Assembly (NCBI GenBank): GCA_036785705.1
Contig: JAWUZG010000331.1
Coordinates: 1,042,068 to 1,106,067 of the forward strand
Source of the DNA: Acanthornis magna
Taxonomy: Eukaryota > Chordata > Aves > Passeriformes > Acanthizidae
Length of the DNA stretch: 64,000 bases
Reading direction: 5' to 3'
In this document: positions 21,500 through 32,847 of the stretch, in pieces
Numbering within the stretch: the stretch's first letter is position 1
Layout of the letters: every line of letters starts with the position of its first letter
Program-made: the position numbers and the translations under genes
Notes under the pieces: model-generated
What the model was told of the DNA's origin: nothing
Database searches by the model: none
Seen by the model: the letters and a program-made list of their open reading frames with translations, nothing else

Positions 21500-22360
21500 T
21501 GACTCTGTCAGGTCCTCAAGGTAAAACAATCCCAGGGATGGGATTGCCTTTGCTTGAGGCAGGACTGATCCAAACTGTCTTCCCTAACACATTTCTCATA
21601 GGCACCATGGGGACTTTATCCCCCTTCTGTGGCCCATGGATGATTTGATTGGGCAGGGCCAGCTCGATTGGTGGAGCCTCAGGTCTTCACTGACCAGTGG
21701 CCTTGACTAAATGCAGCTCCCAGTGTTTGAAGGTCCCACCAGCCTCTGCTTTCAAGGTGGTTTTCAGCAGTCCCTCGCACTGTTCAGCTTTCCCAGGGCT
21801 GGTGCCTGACAGGGAATATGAAACACCCACTCAGTGCTGTGCTCTCTGGCCCAGGTGTCCATGAGGCTGTTCTGGAAATGAGTCCCATTGTGCGACTCAC
21901 TTCTTCCTGGGGGCCCTTTTCCAGGCCCAGGGTGGTGTTCTGGGCAGTGCCGTGAGGCACAGGGTGCGTCTCCATCCATGCAGGGGCTGTTGGCACCACT
22001 GTCAGCAGCAGCGCTTGCCCTGGTGGCTCTGTGGCACTGTGATGTCATCGATCTGCCAGGCCCCCCCAGATTGGCATTTCCACCATCGTCCCCCACACCA
22101 CAGGGGCTTTGCCCGCTTGGCCCTGCTTGAGCACAGCACATGTTCCACAGTCATGGATAACCTGGAGATGCTGTCCATGGTTAAATCCACCTCTCGGTCA
22201 CCAGCCCATCTGGAGGTTGCATCTCTTCCCTGATGACCTGAGGTAACAAAGAATCCTGGTCCCTCTCCCTGCTCTGTAAAAGATCCCTGAGAGGAGCACA
22301 GATGGGAATATGCACAGGGTGAGCTCCCACACCCCCATGAGCAGCCCAAGCCACATTGTG
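21500..22360 (-). pseudogene. Retroviral integrase fragment, class II type
   Basis: On the - strand, 22349-22002 reads into an integrase zinc-binding region and then the start of the catalytic core (WQIDDITVPQSHQGKRCC). In another frame 22141-21764 continues the core with NGTHF and EHSTEWVFHIP. The second catalytic aspartate appears replaced (SHNGTHF) and the glutamate region is degraded. Frame changes show it is dead. The motif style fits alpha/beta-type (class II) elements, unlike ERV1 and ERV2. No LTR was found for it. Confidence 0.75.
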
Positions 22361-22988
22361 CCCAGGGACTCTGGACCTATTCCAGCAAATGCTCAGATCA
22401 CATTTGTTTCCAGCCTGCTCTGGGCACATCTGTTGTTATCTAACCCATTGTGCCCCACACTGGCCCCAGAAAAGTGCTGCCCCACATCCACACAGCCCTT
22501 TCCAACCACAGCCTCCTCTAACTTCCCATTTGCTATTGTCTCTCAGTGTTCACATGTTGATTGTGAAGCCACTTCTGCTCCAGGAGCCTGATTGGAAAGC
22601 AATTGGCCCCAGCAGCTTGGGGACAAGATATTAATCACAAAAATGCTGCTGCCAGCAAGGCAGGGAGAGAGGAAAGGGGAGAGCCAGGCCCAGGGGACAT
22701 GGCTGCAGTGGTGATGGCTGTGAGGTCACCTCCTGGCTGTGGCTTCACGAGCCCTGTCAGAGCCAGCCCTGTCCCTGCACTGCCCCAGCTCTGCTGCCCC
22801 ACAGCTGCTGATCAGGAAGGGCAGAGCCATGGGGGAGGGAAATGCACGGGGATTCCTCCTGGGAGGGACCTCAGGATGTTTCCAGGCCAAACCAAAGCAC
22901 AGTCAGTGGAGAAAGGGACACAAGGATGGGCTGTTTGTGTGCTCTGCCACAGCAGGATCAGATGCAGAGCTGCAGAGATACCCCCATT
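22361..22988. other. No gene recognised
   Basis: The stretch has mixed composition with only short frames. Parts may continue the class II retroviral fragment upstream of the integrase, but no motif was clear. The last bases before ERV2 read CCCCCATT. Confidence 0.4.
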
Positions 22989-23477
22989 TGTCAGGAAAAA
23001 TTAATCCATAAACATTAGAGGTTTATGTCCAAAAAGGAGACAGAGGAGTCCTGTAACTCTATTCATGAATAAAGGGAGAGGTCATGGGCATTTCCCATGG
23101 AGTCTCTCACATTGCTAGGGGACGCAGCCTCTTTTTATCCGAATTTCCCTGCCGCAGATTCCCTCTCCCTTTCCCCATAGGCTGAGGTACTCAGAAGTAC
23201 AGACTTCCCGGAAGGCCTAATGCAGACATAAGTAATATACATTTCACCTAAAAGTAGACACCCTACTATACATCTCCCCTAATGCAGACACTCTCAATAC
23301 ACACATCCCCTTTCTTCTTTTTCTTATGTCTCTGTTCCTGTAGTTTATTAACACAGTCTTGGGTGAGTCAGTCACTGGAATTCCTATGGAAATCCTTCCC
23401 ATTGTTTCTTCTATCTCTCAGTATAGGCCTTATCTTACCAGCAGTTTGTTTCTAAAGACACTCCCTTATTCCTTTCA
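22989..23477 (-). repeat. ERV2 3' LTR
   Basis: On the + strand it begins TGTCAGGAAAAATTAATCC and ends CCTTATTCCTTTCA. Inside it (element strand) lies an AATAAA region. A polypurine tract (AAAAAGAGGAGGGA on the element strand) adjoins its inner edge. It differs from the partner LTR by scattered substitutions and some length changes. Confidence 0.9.
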
Positions 23478-23858
23478 ATCCCTCCTCTTTTTATTTTTCA
23501 ATAATTGTCTTTATAAACTTCAGTTATCATTGACTTGATTTTCTGCTCCTGGGTCTTTTTTGTTTTTGTGTTCATTTGTAGTGACATAATTTTCTGTCCT
23601 TTTGTAGCCATTTCTGGATCAGTAGGCATGGCTACTACCTGCATCCCCTAAAAAAGCATTTGTTTAACCCATAGTTCACCAGGTAACCACGAAAACATGT
23701 CCCATATCATCCTTTCCACCTTTGGACTGGTACATGAGCTAACTTTCTTATTCCCTTTGTTATTTGTTTCACCACTTTTTTATTGTCATTTATTTGCAAA
23801 TAGCAGTTTGAGTCATTGAGTTTTCCACACACTCCCCCTTCTTCTGCTAATAGCTGAT

Positions 23859-24770
23859 CTAGTCATATACTTTGATTCCTAACTGATTTCCCTGAACTTG
23901 TGGTAACAAAAAGAACAACAGTTTAATATACCCTACATAACATATTCCTGACCAGTTTGGAGGTAACCTGTGATAAGCACATTGGCCACAAATCCAATAA
24001 TGCCCTTTCAAGGTCCAGGTTCCATTAGCAAAGGGACCTTTCAAATTTTCATTATTAATTTGTGGGTCAAAAAACAGCTTCTCTCCTCAGCCTAATGGTT
24101 CCCCAATAATAGTTGCCTTACCCGAAGAGTCACAATATTTGCATCTTCATGCTCCCATGTGAGGTTTCCACATTACAGTTACATCCCAGACCTGTTTTGT
24201 TAGATCTGGACCAGAACCTACTCAAAAGGGTTCTGGTCCCATTCTGGTTTTGCCACTTCCAGTGATAGTCACAGACAACATGTGTTTTACTTGTGGAATT
24301 CTCTCAGGGCAGGTTAAAAATACATGGTAAAAAAACCCTGTCCCTTCCCCCTGCTTTACAGCCTTCAAAATCCCTTTGGAAATTATGGTAGGAACACCCC
24401 ACCCAGCTGCCATTAGTGAGCTCAACATGTGTTTGATTCCATCGGCCCTGATACCTGGAGCAATCATAGGAGGGCAGTTGGGGGCCCAACAATCTAAACC
24501 CAAAGATAAAGTCCAGTCACAAACACTTTTTCCCATGTATACACCCCCTGTTTCATTTAGACAATAAATTCCTCGTTCAGAAGAATGAAGTCTCCATGGA
24601 CTTCCTTGCTCATCCCAAAATCCCGTTCTGTTATGTACCTCACTCAGGGTACTGACCCACCACTTAGGTTCGACTGGGCTGGCCACCCACGGACAATTTT
24701 CAGATCCACATGGCCCTCTGCAGACCCAGCAATTGCTGAGGTTAAAGGTCTTTGCTACTTCTTCTCCTAG
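23859..24770 (-). pseudogene. ERV2 env, surface-subunit remnants
   Basis: Two - strand frames, 24222-24686 and 23859-24044, carry envelope surface-type sequence: many cysteines and tryptophans, an N-linked glycosylation signal (CLNET), and, nearer the 3' side, HYWICGQCAYHRLPPNWSG. The frames are separated by stops or shifts. No complete transmembrane subunit with fusion peptide was recognised before the 3' LTR. The gene is non-functional. Confidence 0.75.
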
Positions 24771-25094
24771 GGTTCAAAAAAATTACTATCCCACTTCTGG
24801 CCCAAACCCAACTGACAATATAAAGGTAAGATCATTAAGAAAAACATTCTAATAGTGTAATCTAGTCACCTAATCTAATTTTCTCGTTATCTTCCACACC
24901 ACTTGTGGCGAGTGAAGGCACTGAAACCACTTAACATAAAACCAAGACAGCAAGGATGAGCCCCCGCAGTGACTGGAGATCCGGCAGGAGGGATGCCCAC
25001 ACAGACTATTTCAGCAGACAGTCTGTGGGGAGGTACACGAGGCTTCCCCTGATGTCGACGCACAGCTGCTGCTCCGGTCTGCTCCTGCGGAGTG

Positions 25095-25466
25095 TCAGTC
25101 GTGGCTCCCGTCCTTCTCCTCCAGCAGAGATGTCCAAATCTCTGGGGCTTTAGAGACCTTGACCCGTGTGTGATGGGTCCACCCGTGTTCAGTTGTCTTG
25201 ACAGCTGTTTCTGTGGTCAGCAACACCTGGAAAGGTCCATGCCATATCACCACCAGTGGTGCTTCTTTCCGCACCTTAAAGAGGACCCAATCTCCTGGCT
25301 GGATGTTGTGAACAGCAAAGTCCAAAGGCAGGGTCTGTGCCAGCCGAGTTTCCTGTCGAAGAGATTTCACAAGAGACAGGATCCGGGCCATATATTGTTT
25401 TAAATATACATCACTTATTTCCATCCCCCCCACTAGGTTGAGAATTTCAAGGGTAAGGAATTCCAA
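25095..25466 (-). pseudogene. ERV2 integrase C-terminal domain
   Basis: The 123-codon - strand frame contains QPGDWVLFKV followed by WHGPFQVLLTTETAVKT, the GPY/F-type C-terminal domain found in gammaretroviral integrases. The catalytic core that should precede it is not readable. It lies just upstream of env, as expected. Confidence 0.85.
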
Positions 25467-25755
25467 ACATCAATTCAAAGGGAGATAACTGAATATCTCC
25501 CCTGGGTCTGGCTCTTATTCTTGCTAAAGCCAGTGGCAAAAGCTGTGCCCATGGCATCTTAGTTTCTATTACCACCTTCAAAAGGCGCTTCCCCATTTCC
25601 CTCATTCATTCCCCCTAGCCGAACTCTGGGGGTGTCAGGGGGCAGGGAGGTTCCACTGTACTCCCAAAGCAGCCAGAACTCCCCCAAGGCCTCTGGCTAC
25701 CTTGTCAGCCGAGACACCACCATCAGGAGATATCCAAGCCTTGCCACTCAGGGCA

Positions 25756-26272
25756 TTACAGCAACATCCACCGACATCTTTGGAAGGGACACACAGCCCA
25801 AGGCCTCCCTCCCCCGGCAATTTTCTTTGTATCCTTGTTATTGGTTTTAGCACTTACCAAACAAACCTCAATAGCTCGTTTTGCCAGATTAAAAAGACCC
25901 CCAGCAGCATACACCCTGAGGAACACTTCTACCAATTTTAACAGGAGGCTGGGGCAAAGCCCCCCTTCATTTCTCAATTCCAAATTCTCTCCTTCCACCA
26001 AACAAAATTCACACTGTAATAACCAAGCGCTGATCATCCACTGAAGAGGTTCTTTCAGTTAACAAAGCTTCCACCTGGTGTGAAACATTAACAATCAGAT
26101 ATTTTCCTATTGTCAGCCCTTGGGCCCCAGTTACCATCAAGGCCGTGGCTGCACAGCTCTGCAGACAATGCAGCCTCTGGCTCCATTCTGACACATCCTG
26201 AGACAATGAGTAGCCTCTGGCCACTGGATCTAGCAACTTAGAAAAATAAGAACAAACCATGCAAAAAGGCAA
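25756..26272 (-). pseudogene. ERV2 RT connection region
   Basis: The - strand frame 26009-26272 begins near YFSKLLDPVARG, a hallmark of the RT thumb/connection boundary, and continues through ALMVTGAQGLTIG. A second frame (25756-26037) continues it loosely. The nucleotide sequence 25940-26265 matches the out-of-place piece in ERV1. The catalytic YVDD part is absent. Confidence 0.7.
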
Positions 26273-26849
26273 ATCACTTCATCAATTACAAAATTTGGTA
26301 TATCCTTTCTACCAAATCAAGTTTCTGAGGGTTCTTACAGATGGAACTTTAGTTTTTACTGTAAACACATTGTTTTAGTTTTGCACCAAAAAAGCCAAAC
26401 TCCAGATCCTTGTGTACACCAGAGACTTTGGAATTCACTATGCACTTGTATTTTCACCAGGACCTGATTCCCAAAATCACTATTATAAGCACAATAACAC
26501 TCAACATTCTTCACAATACTAATGTGCATTCCCACTTAACCCATCAAATCTCTTCCCAGTAAATTATAATCACAATTAGGAACAAACAGAAATTCATGCA
26601 TTTCAAACCTATCCCCTACATCTACCAATAGTGGTTGAATAAGGCACACACTCGTCTTTTCCACTCACCCCTTGAGTAAAGATCTTGTTGACGACTCCCC
26701 CCCACTTAGAGATAAAATTTAAAGTTGATCAAGAACTCTCTGTGTCTACTAAGAAACACTTCTCATCTCGATCCAGGCCCACCTAAAAAGTTATCAGGGC
26801 TTCCTATGTGGGGGGCCCTGGTATAATGTGAACCTCTGACATCCCAAAT

Positions 26850-27936
26850 AATTAATTTCTATTAATGGCTGGACTTCCTCCCCCTGAGGATCCAGCCGTT
26901 TCTGTGGACATTCCTGCTTCCAGTGTCCCTCTGCCCTGCAGACAGCACACCGATCCCTTCCCAAATGCTGCTTCGGTCAGCTCTCCTCTGCTGAGGAGGG
27001 AATGCCTTTGCCATGTCCTGGTGGCTAGCCCCATCCCCTTTGTCCCGGGGCTCCCCTTGGGCCCTGCAGTTTATTCCTCCAGGGCTGAAACAATTTTGGC
27101 ATCACTTTTGCCTTTGCCTTTTTCCTCATCCCATCTCACAAACACTTTCTGTGTCTTTCTAACCAGTTCGTCCAGGGGCTTATTCTGCCCTTCCGCTAGC
27201 CCCCACCCCCGCTACTGCCTTTGGGCGCTCATTCCCACACATTTCCAAATCATTCCAGTGACCCAAACAAAAATCCTTAACAGACAATCCTAATCCTTCC
27301 ACATACAATCCGCATTTTCCAGATATTCTTTCCACAATGTCCAAATGCATCCTGCCCTCCGGCGCTCCCAGCAGGCACGGCCAGCAGCACCAAAGGTGAC
27401 CAGGGCATCCCACAGCCTCATGGAGACCGGGGGACCACTGCCATCCCTGCCCTGGGAGCTGGCGGGGTCAGGGACCGCCTGGTGCTGAGCCCGCAGCTGT
27501 CCCACGGCCCTGCCTCGGCCCCACACCTCCCCACAGGCCCCCAGCCCACGCTCCCAGCTGTGCACCACAGTGCCCAGTCCTGCTGCTCTTTGCCTTAACC
27601 ATATTTCTCTGCACTCCCCTGTTGCCAAGATCACTTCTCAACTCCCCTTCTTGCCCCCACTGGGCACGGATTGTCGAGATCCCTTCTTGACTTTCCCTTA
27701 CTGCCCCCGTTGGCGTTCTTGTCCTTATATTTCAGGATCATCATTCCTTTTGCTGGTTTCCCTTCCCAGCTTTACCTGTGCTACCCTTCATTGGTGCCCT
27801 GTCAGGTTTTCCTTCCCCAAAGGACTCTCTGGGGTAATTATGGGATCGTCATCCCTTTCTGCTGGGGCCCCTTCCCAGCTTCACCTGTGCTACCCTCCAT
27901 GGGTGCCCTCCCAGGTTTACTCCCCAAAGTTCCCAT
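26850..27936 (-). pseudogene. ERV2 gag remnant with nucleocapsid zinc knuckle
   Basis: A start codon at 27936 opens with MGTLGSK, which fits an N-myristoylated matrix start, but the frame stops after about 32 codons. A roughly 100-base segment at 27842-27941 is a tandem copy of 27733-27832. Further on, 26908-26949 encodes a CCHC knuckle with the exact spacing C-X2-C-X4-H-X4-C (CAVCRAEGHWKQEC). The capsid part could not be read. Confidence 0.7.
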
Positions 27937-28140
27937 TGTACTCACCGGTGAGATTGTCAGTGCTCCTTCCCCGTGGACTCTTCATGGACGCCCCTGCTCC
28001 GCCACTCGTCTGTCTCCTGGACAGTCTCGGGAACCCAATCAATTGCCTGGTGCCGGCCACCACCAAGGGGAGCTGATCACCGAAACTGGGTGAGGCACCT
28101 TCAGCTCTGCTCGCTGCAGGCCACCCCCGGATGGTGGAAG

Positions 28141-28160
28141 GATCCCAGACGAGAGCCCCT
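28141..28160 (-). other. ERV2 primer-binding site, proline-tRNA-like
   Basis: Just inside the 5' LTR the - strand reads AGGGGCTCTCGTCTGGGATC. This is close to the proline tRNA primer site common in gammaretroviruses, allowing for an inserted TC and substitutions. The assignment is by eye. Confidence 0.5.
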
Positions 28161-28163
28161 ATT

Positions 28164-28624
28164 TGTCAGGAAAAATTAATCCATAAACACCAGAGGTTTA
28201 TGTCCGAAAAGGAGACAGAGGAGTCCTGTAACTTTATTCATGAACAAAGGGAGAGGTCATGGGCATTTCCCATGGGGTCTCTCAGATTGCTAGAGGACGC
28301 AGCCTCTTTTTATCCTAATTTCCCTGCCGCAGGTTCCCTCTCCCTTTCCCCATAGGCTGAGGTACTTGAGAGGTACGGGCTTCCCAGAACACCTAATGCA
28401 GATGTAAGTAATATACATTTCTCCTAACTATAGACACTCTCAATACACACCCCCCCTTTTCTTCTTTTTCTTATGTCTCTGTTCCTGTAGTTTATTAACA
28501 GACTCTTGGGCAAGTCAGTCACTGGAATTCCTATGGAAATCCTTCCCATTGATTCTTCTATCTCTCAGTATAGGCCTTATCTTACCAGCAGTTTGTTTGT
28601 AAAGTCACTCCCTTATTCCTTTCA
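28164..28624 (-). repeat. ERV2 5' LTR
   Basis: It pairs with 22989-23477 with the same TGTCAGGAAAAATT start and CCTTATTCCTTTCA end on the + strand. On the element strand CATGAATAAAGTTACAGG gives a poly(A) signal. It is about 28 bp shorter than the partner because of an internal deletion in the AT-rich half. Confidence 0.9.
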
Positions 28625-30164
28625 GAACTTTCCTCTGAGGGTCTGCACTTTGCTTCTCCCTCGGCCCTCCTTGCACAGGCTGGCAGGGGTTGCAGTTTTC
28701 GGACATTTGTCCTTCCTCCCCCTCACATCCACTGCCCCACAAACAGCCCCGAGCCACCCGGGAGGGACAGGCCCTGCTGTCCCAGGCCTGGGCTCAGCCC
28801 TTGGCCTTTCTGCTTCCTCCAACCAAGCCCGGCTTCTCTCAGCATCCCAGTTCCCTGCTCACAGCCTTTGGCTCCCTGCAATCCTGGCACATCCCAAGGA
28901 TCTGCTCTCACCAGTCCCTGCAGAGGCTCTGGCAGTCCCTTGAAACATAGGGTTTTCTTTTAGACACTTAAATGTAGAGATTTTAGATAGAAGTTAGTTC
29001 TGTTAAAATCAAATAGAATAGAAAAAGACGCAGAACTCAGTTAGAAAGAAATTAATGATTAAATGCAGAGTAGCCTTTGATTATCTGATATTTACTCAGC
29101 TGTGCTTAGAATAGACAATTAATAATCTTAAGAAAAAGATTCAAAAGAGAGCACAGACAGTTACAAATTTTGCCCAGATGCAGCCTACTTAGAAGCAATA
29201 GAAGAGAGCATTCGGAGTTTTCCAGTGTCAAATGTATTCTCAAAAACCAACGAAGTAAGAAGGTCACACTGAGGAAGACTCATATTACTTCATCCAAAGC
29301 AGCCCTCAGACTCAAATAAAGACCACCGACCCAATTCCATTGCAGGAACTGCGCATGCTTAATGACTTTTTGTCAATTTCCATACGAAGCGGGGGAATGG
29401 GAGGTGCTTATGCTATGAATATGTATCTGTATTTTAAATATGCATTTTTGTTATAGATAAATGAGTTCTGTGTTGCATTGTTACTTCGGAGCCGTACATT
29501 TGGGAGCTATCCCTGCAGCTCTCCAGCACTGAAATAAGCATACGCTTTCTAACCTTAACAAGTTAGACAGTCTTTGTCCGTCTCAGGTGGATATGGATAT
29601 TAGATCTATATCTGCATTTTAATAATTCAGGAGTCTGGGTCAGCCCAAGGCTTTGTGTGCCCAGGCAGAGGCAGGCAGGACACAGAGCAGTCAGGGAAGG
29701 AAGGGCCAGCAAGGTGGGGCAGCCGGGGGATGAGCACAGCCTGCAGGGACAGAGGCGCAGGGCATGGCCAGCGTAGGACAGCCTGGGCTGGAGAGGGCAC
29801 AGGGATGTGCAGAAGCTGCAAGGCTCTGCCAGAGCCAACTTGTGCAGCACTTTGGCCATGGCTGCTGGCCCTGGCCCTGAGGCCATGAGGAGGACACAAG
29901 TGACCCTTGCAGCCCTGGGGCCTCATGGCCTCCTTGTCCCTGCCCAGCAGCCTGGCAGGGGCCGCCCCATGGTCCTGCCCTTGGCATTGCACATCCCCAC
30001 ATGGCAGTGCCCTGGGAAGAGCCCTGAGGAATGAGGGAGGGACAGGATCTGCCTTCCCCGGGGCTGGGGCTCAGGCCTTGGCCCTTTGCATTCCTGAAAC
30101 ACATCCAGCTTGGCTCAGCATCAGAGACACCTTTGCCTTGCTTGTCCCCACCTGCCATCACTGC
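28625..30164. other. Right part of palindrome spacer, no gene recognised
   Basis: Two GC-rich pieces (28640-28945 and 29640-30120) share GGGCTCAG, CTTGGCC and CAGCATC words and may be distant repeats. The AT-rich piece between them (about 28950-29600) looks like an LTR by composition, ending near GTTAGACAGTCTTTGTCCGTCTCA. I could not fix its ends, and no domain is seen in the open frames. Confidence 0.4.
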
Positions 30165-30639
30165 CTGCAGTGTTCTGCTCTAACTGCAACCTGGGGACAC
30201 TTTCTCAGTCATGTCTCTTTGTGGGATTCATTACAACTACAAAAATTTCAGTATTTCAATTTAACTTTGACTTCTTGAGAAGTGTATTGAACACACTGGG
30301 AAGGACTGAGTCTGAAGTAAACAGCACCAGAGCCCCGTGAGGCTCATTCAAGTCCCTGTGCTGTGGCTGTGCTGCTGAGCTGGGCCGGGCTCCTGGCACA
30401 GAGGCAGCTCCTGGCAAGCGGCAGCGCTGCAGAGAGACAGCTCTGCCCAGGAGCAGCTCCTGTGTACAGCCCAGCAGGGCTGGGCCACTGCCAGGGCAGC
30501 TCAGGGACACCAGCAGGGCACAGCCAGAGCTCCCAGGTGCTCAGCATTGGCAGGGGCTGTGCCATGGCCCAGAGGGGGCTGTGTCATAGCCATTGGCACC
30601 TCTGGGGCTGTGTCACAGAGCCCCAGAGCAGCTGTGATG

Positions 30640-31215
30640 TCAGAAAGGGGCAGTGTGACATCCCAGAGTGGGCTGTGTGAGGTCATTGCCATCATAGAGG
30701 GCAATGTGTGACATCACAGTGTGGATGTATGACATCACAGAGTGGGCAATGTGGCAAGACTGAGTGGATGGTGACATCACAGAGATGGTTGTGTGAGGTC
30801 ATGGATCAGCTTCGGCATCACAGAGGGGACTGTGTGACATCACAGAGCAGCCTCCAAGGTCACAGACTGAGCTATGTGACATCACTGAGTGGGTTGTGCC
30901 ATCACAGAGGTGGCTGTGACATCACTGAGTGGGCTGTAGCATCCCTGGTTGGTTGTGTCACATTGTAGAGCTGGCTGTGATGTCACAGAGTTGGCTGTGA
31001 CATCACAAACCAGAGTGTGACATCATGGTGTGGGTGTATGACATCACAGAGCAGGCTGGGAGGTCCCAGAGTGCACTGTGTGACATCACAAAGCTGACTG
31101 TGACATCACAGTGAAGGTTGTGACATTACAGAGGTGTGGTAACAACACAGTGCAAGCTGTGATATCAAAGAATGGCTGTGTGACATCCCAGAGTGGGCTG
31201 TGACATCACAGGGGC
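30640..31215 (-). repeat. TGATGTCA minisatellite, unit B copy
   Basis: This is the inverted counterpart of 20420-21010. On the + strand the units read TGACATCACAGAG. Copy order is largely preserved, with unit-specific substitutions in many octamers. Confidence 0.85.
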
Positions 31216-31717
31216 TGTGTGGGGTCACTGGGGAGGTCACTCTGCCCCAGCCCCCCCCCTCACAGCTCCCCTCAGAGAAGTCCAACGCTGCTCATGCACG
31301 GCAGGGTCCCTTGTCCCCCCGGGTCCTCCCCTGTCCCCCGGTGCCGCAGCCTCCCCCAGAGGATGTTCCATGACATCAACCCCCAGAGCCTGACACGGGG
31401 ACAGGGGGGACGGGGCTGTGGGGGGTGGGACAGGAAGACAGGGACCCCCTGGCCGTCTCCCCGTGTCCCCCAGGGTGAGAGCCATCTGCCTCTTCCTGCT
31501 GCGGCCCCAAGCCCAGCTTGGAGCTAAACAAAGGGCACTGGCTCGGCGTCATCCCCTGGCGGGGGTTGTGCACCCCCTCTGCCCCCTCCCCAAATTCCCT
31601 CCCGGGGGCAGCAGGAGCTGGGTCAGGAGCCCTGTGGGGAGGGAAAAGAGAGTGACACTGGCATGGGGGGGACACATGCTCTGGGGACACACATGACCCC
31701 TGGGGACCCCCCTTCAC

Positions 31718-31780
31718 CTTCTCCCACAGCACCAGGAGGAGGAACCCCAACATGGAGCCCCCAAACCCTGGCAGCATCCT
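31718..31780 (-). pseudogene. MHC class II beta-like transmembrane exon, unit B
   Basis: The - strand is in frame: RMLPGFGGSMLGFLLLVL, then WEK and a GTGAAG donor. It lacks the extra T present in unit A. The following candidate exon carries an early stop, as in the other copies. It lies opposite to the beta-1 fragment at 32130. Confidence 0.55.
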
Positions 31781-32129
31781 TGGGGGCAAGGTCTCGTGGC
31801 AGCTTTGGGGGTCTGGGGATTCACGACTGCCCTGAAGCCCCTTCCCAGTCCCACAGCCAATGCCGGACCCCTCAAACCACCTCATAGCTCCCTCTAGGAT
31901 CCCTCAAATTCAGTCCGTGAGACATAAATGGCCCCGAGAGCCACTGAAAGCCCTTTCCCATCTCCCCCAAGATCCACTCAATACCTCTCCAAGCCGAACA
32001 GCTCAGCCTGGACCCCAAACCTCCCTCACAGACCCCACCAAGACCCCTCTCAGCACCACAGATGTCCCTAAGAACCACAAAAGCCCCTCCCAATCCCTAC
32101 AGGATCCCCCAAATGCCCCTCCCAGCCTC

Positions 32130-32342
32130 CCATGGCATTGACCAGGAGAGGTTGGTGGACAGGAACATCCACAGCCAGGAACAGCTTGGGCACTTCAGTA
32201 GTGATTGGGGCACTTGGAGGGGCACACCCCAAATGGGGAGACCCAGGCCAGGGACTGGGACAGACAACCAGAATTCCTGGAGAACAGATGGGCTCAGATG
32301 GACATGTTCTGCTGCCACAACTATGAGATCGTGGCACTGTCC
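32130..32342 (+). pseudogene. MHC class II beta-1 domain exon fragment, unit B
   Basis: The + strand encodes DQERLVDRNIHSQEQL, then, one frame over, HTPNGETQARDWDRQPEF and ENRWAQMDMFCCHNYEI. The frame change comes from a missing base at GGGGCACTTGGAGG, the same place as in A and C. The fragment then runs into the zinc-finger 3' region. It points away from exon 1 of the same unit (35767, - strand). Confidence 0.85.
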
Positions 32343-32847
32343 CTTGGCCTGGGCAGCCCCAGAACAACCAAAACCTCGATGAACCCCAAATTCACCCTCA
32401 AATCCCAGGAAAATGGTGCAATTTCAATCTCTTTGTTTCATTTCTTTATTTTTACCCCAATTTTGGTAGTTTTGACAGGATGAAGAAGGAAATTATTTAG
32501 GTTAGAAAAGATCTCCAAGTTCCTCCAGCGTTGCTTGATGCCACCAGAAGAAACAATTGTAAAGAGCAGGTGTGATTTTTTTGGGTGAGATATTTTAATA
32601 AATCAGCTCTTTCCAAGGAATTTCTGATGTCAGTCTGAGTCCCAATGGATGTTCCTGCCCCTGCATTTGCCCAAGTGGCTACAGGGAATCTGAGGAGGTG
32701 GAAGTCACCAGCCAGGTGTCCTCCCAGTGTTGGTCACAGGGAGTGTGGGTCACCAGGGCTCTGCCCAATGTGGGTCATCCGAAGGGTGATGAAGTTGGAG
32801 CAGCGCACAAAGCTCTTCCCACAGTCGGGGCACTCACAGGGCTTCCG

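Larger units (their letters stand above)
22989..28624 (-). mobile_element. ERV2, gammaretrovirus-like provirus, degenerate
   Basis: LTRs of 489 and 461 bp flank a 4.7 kb interior on the - strand. In element order there are the 5' LTR (28164-28624), a proline-type primer site, gag with a nucleocapsid knuckle, remnants of RT connection, an integrase C-terminal domain, env, a polypurine tract (23478-23495) and the 3' LTR (22989-23477). Most of RT, RNase H and the integrase core is missing. The host bases outside the two LTRs do not form an obvious target duplication. It lies in the spacer of the A/B palindrome and has no counterpart elsewhere in the window. Confidence 0.9.
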
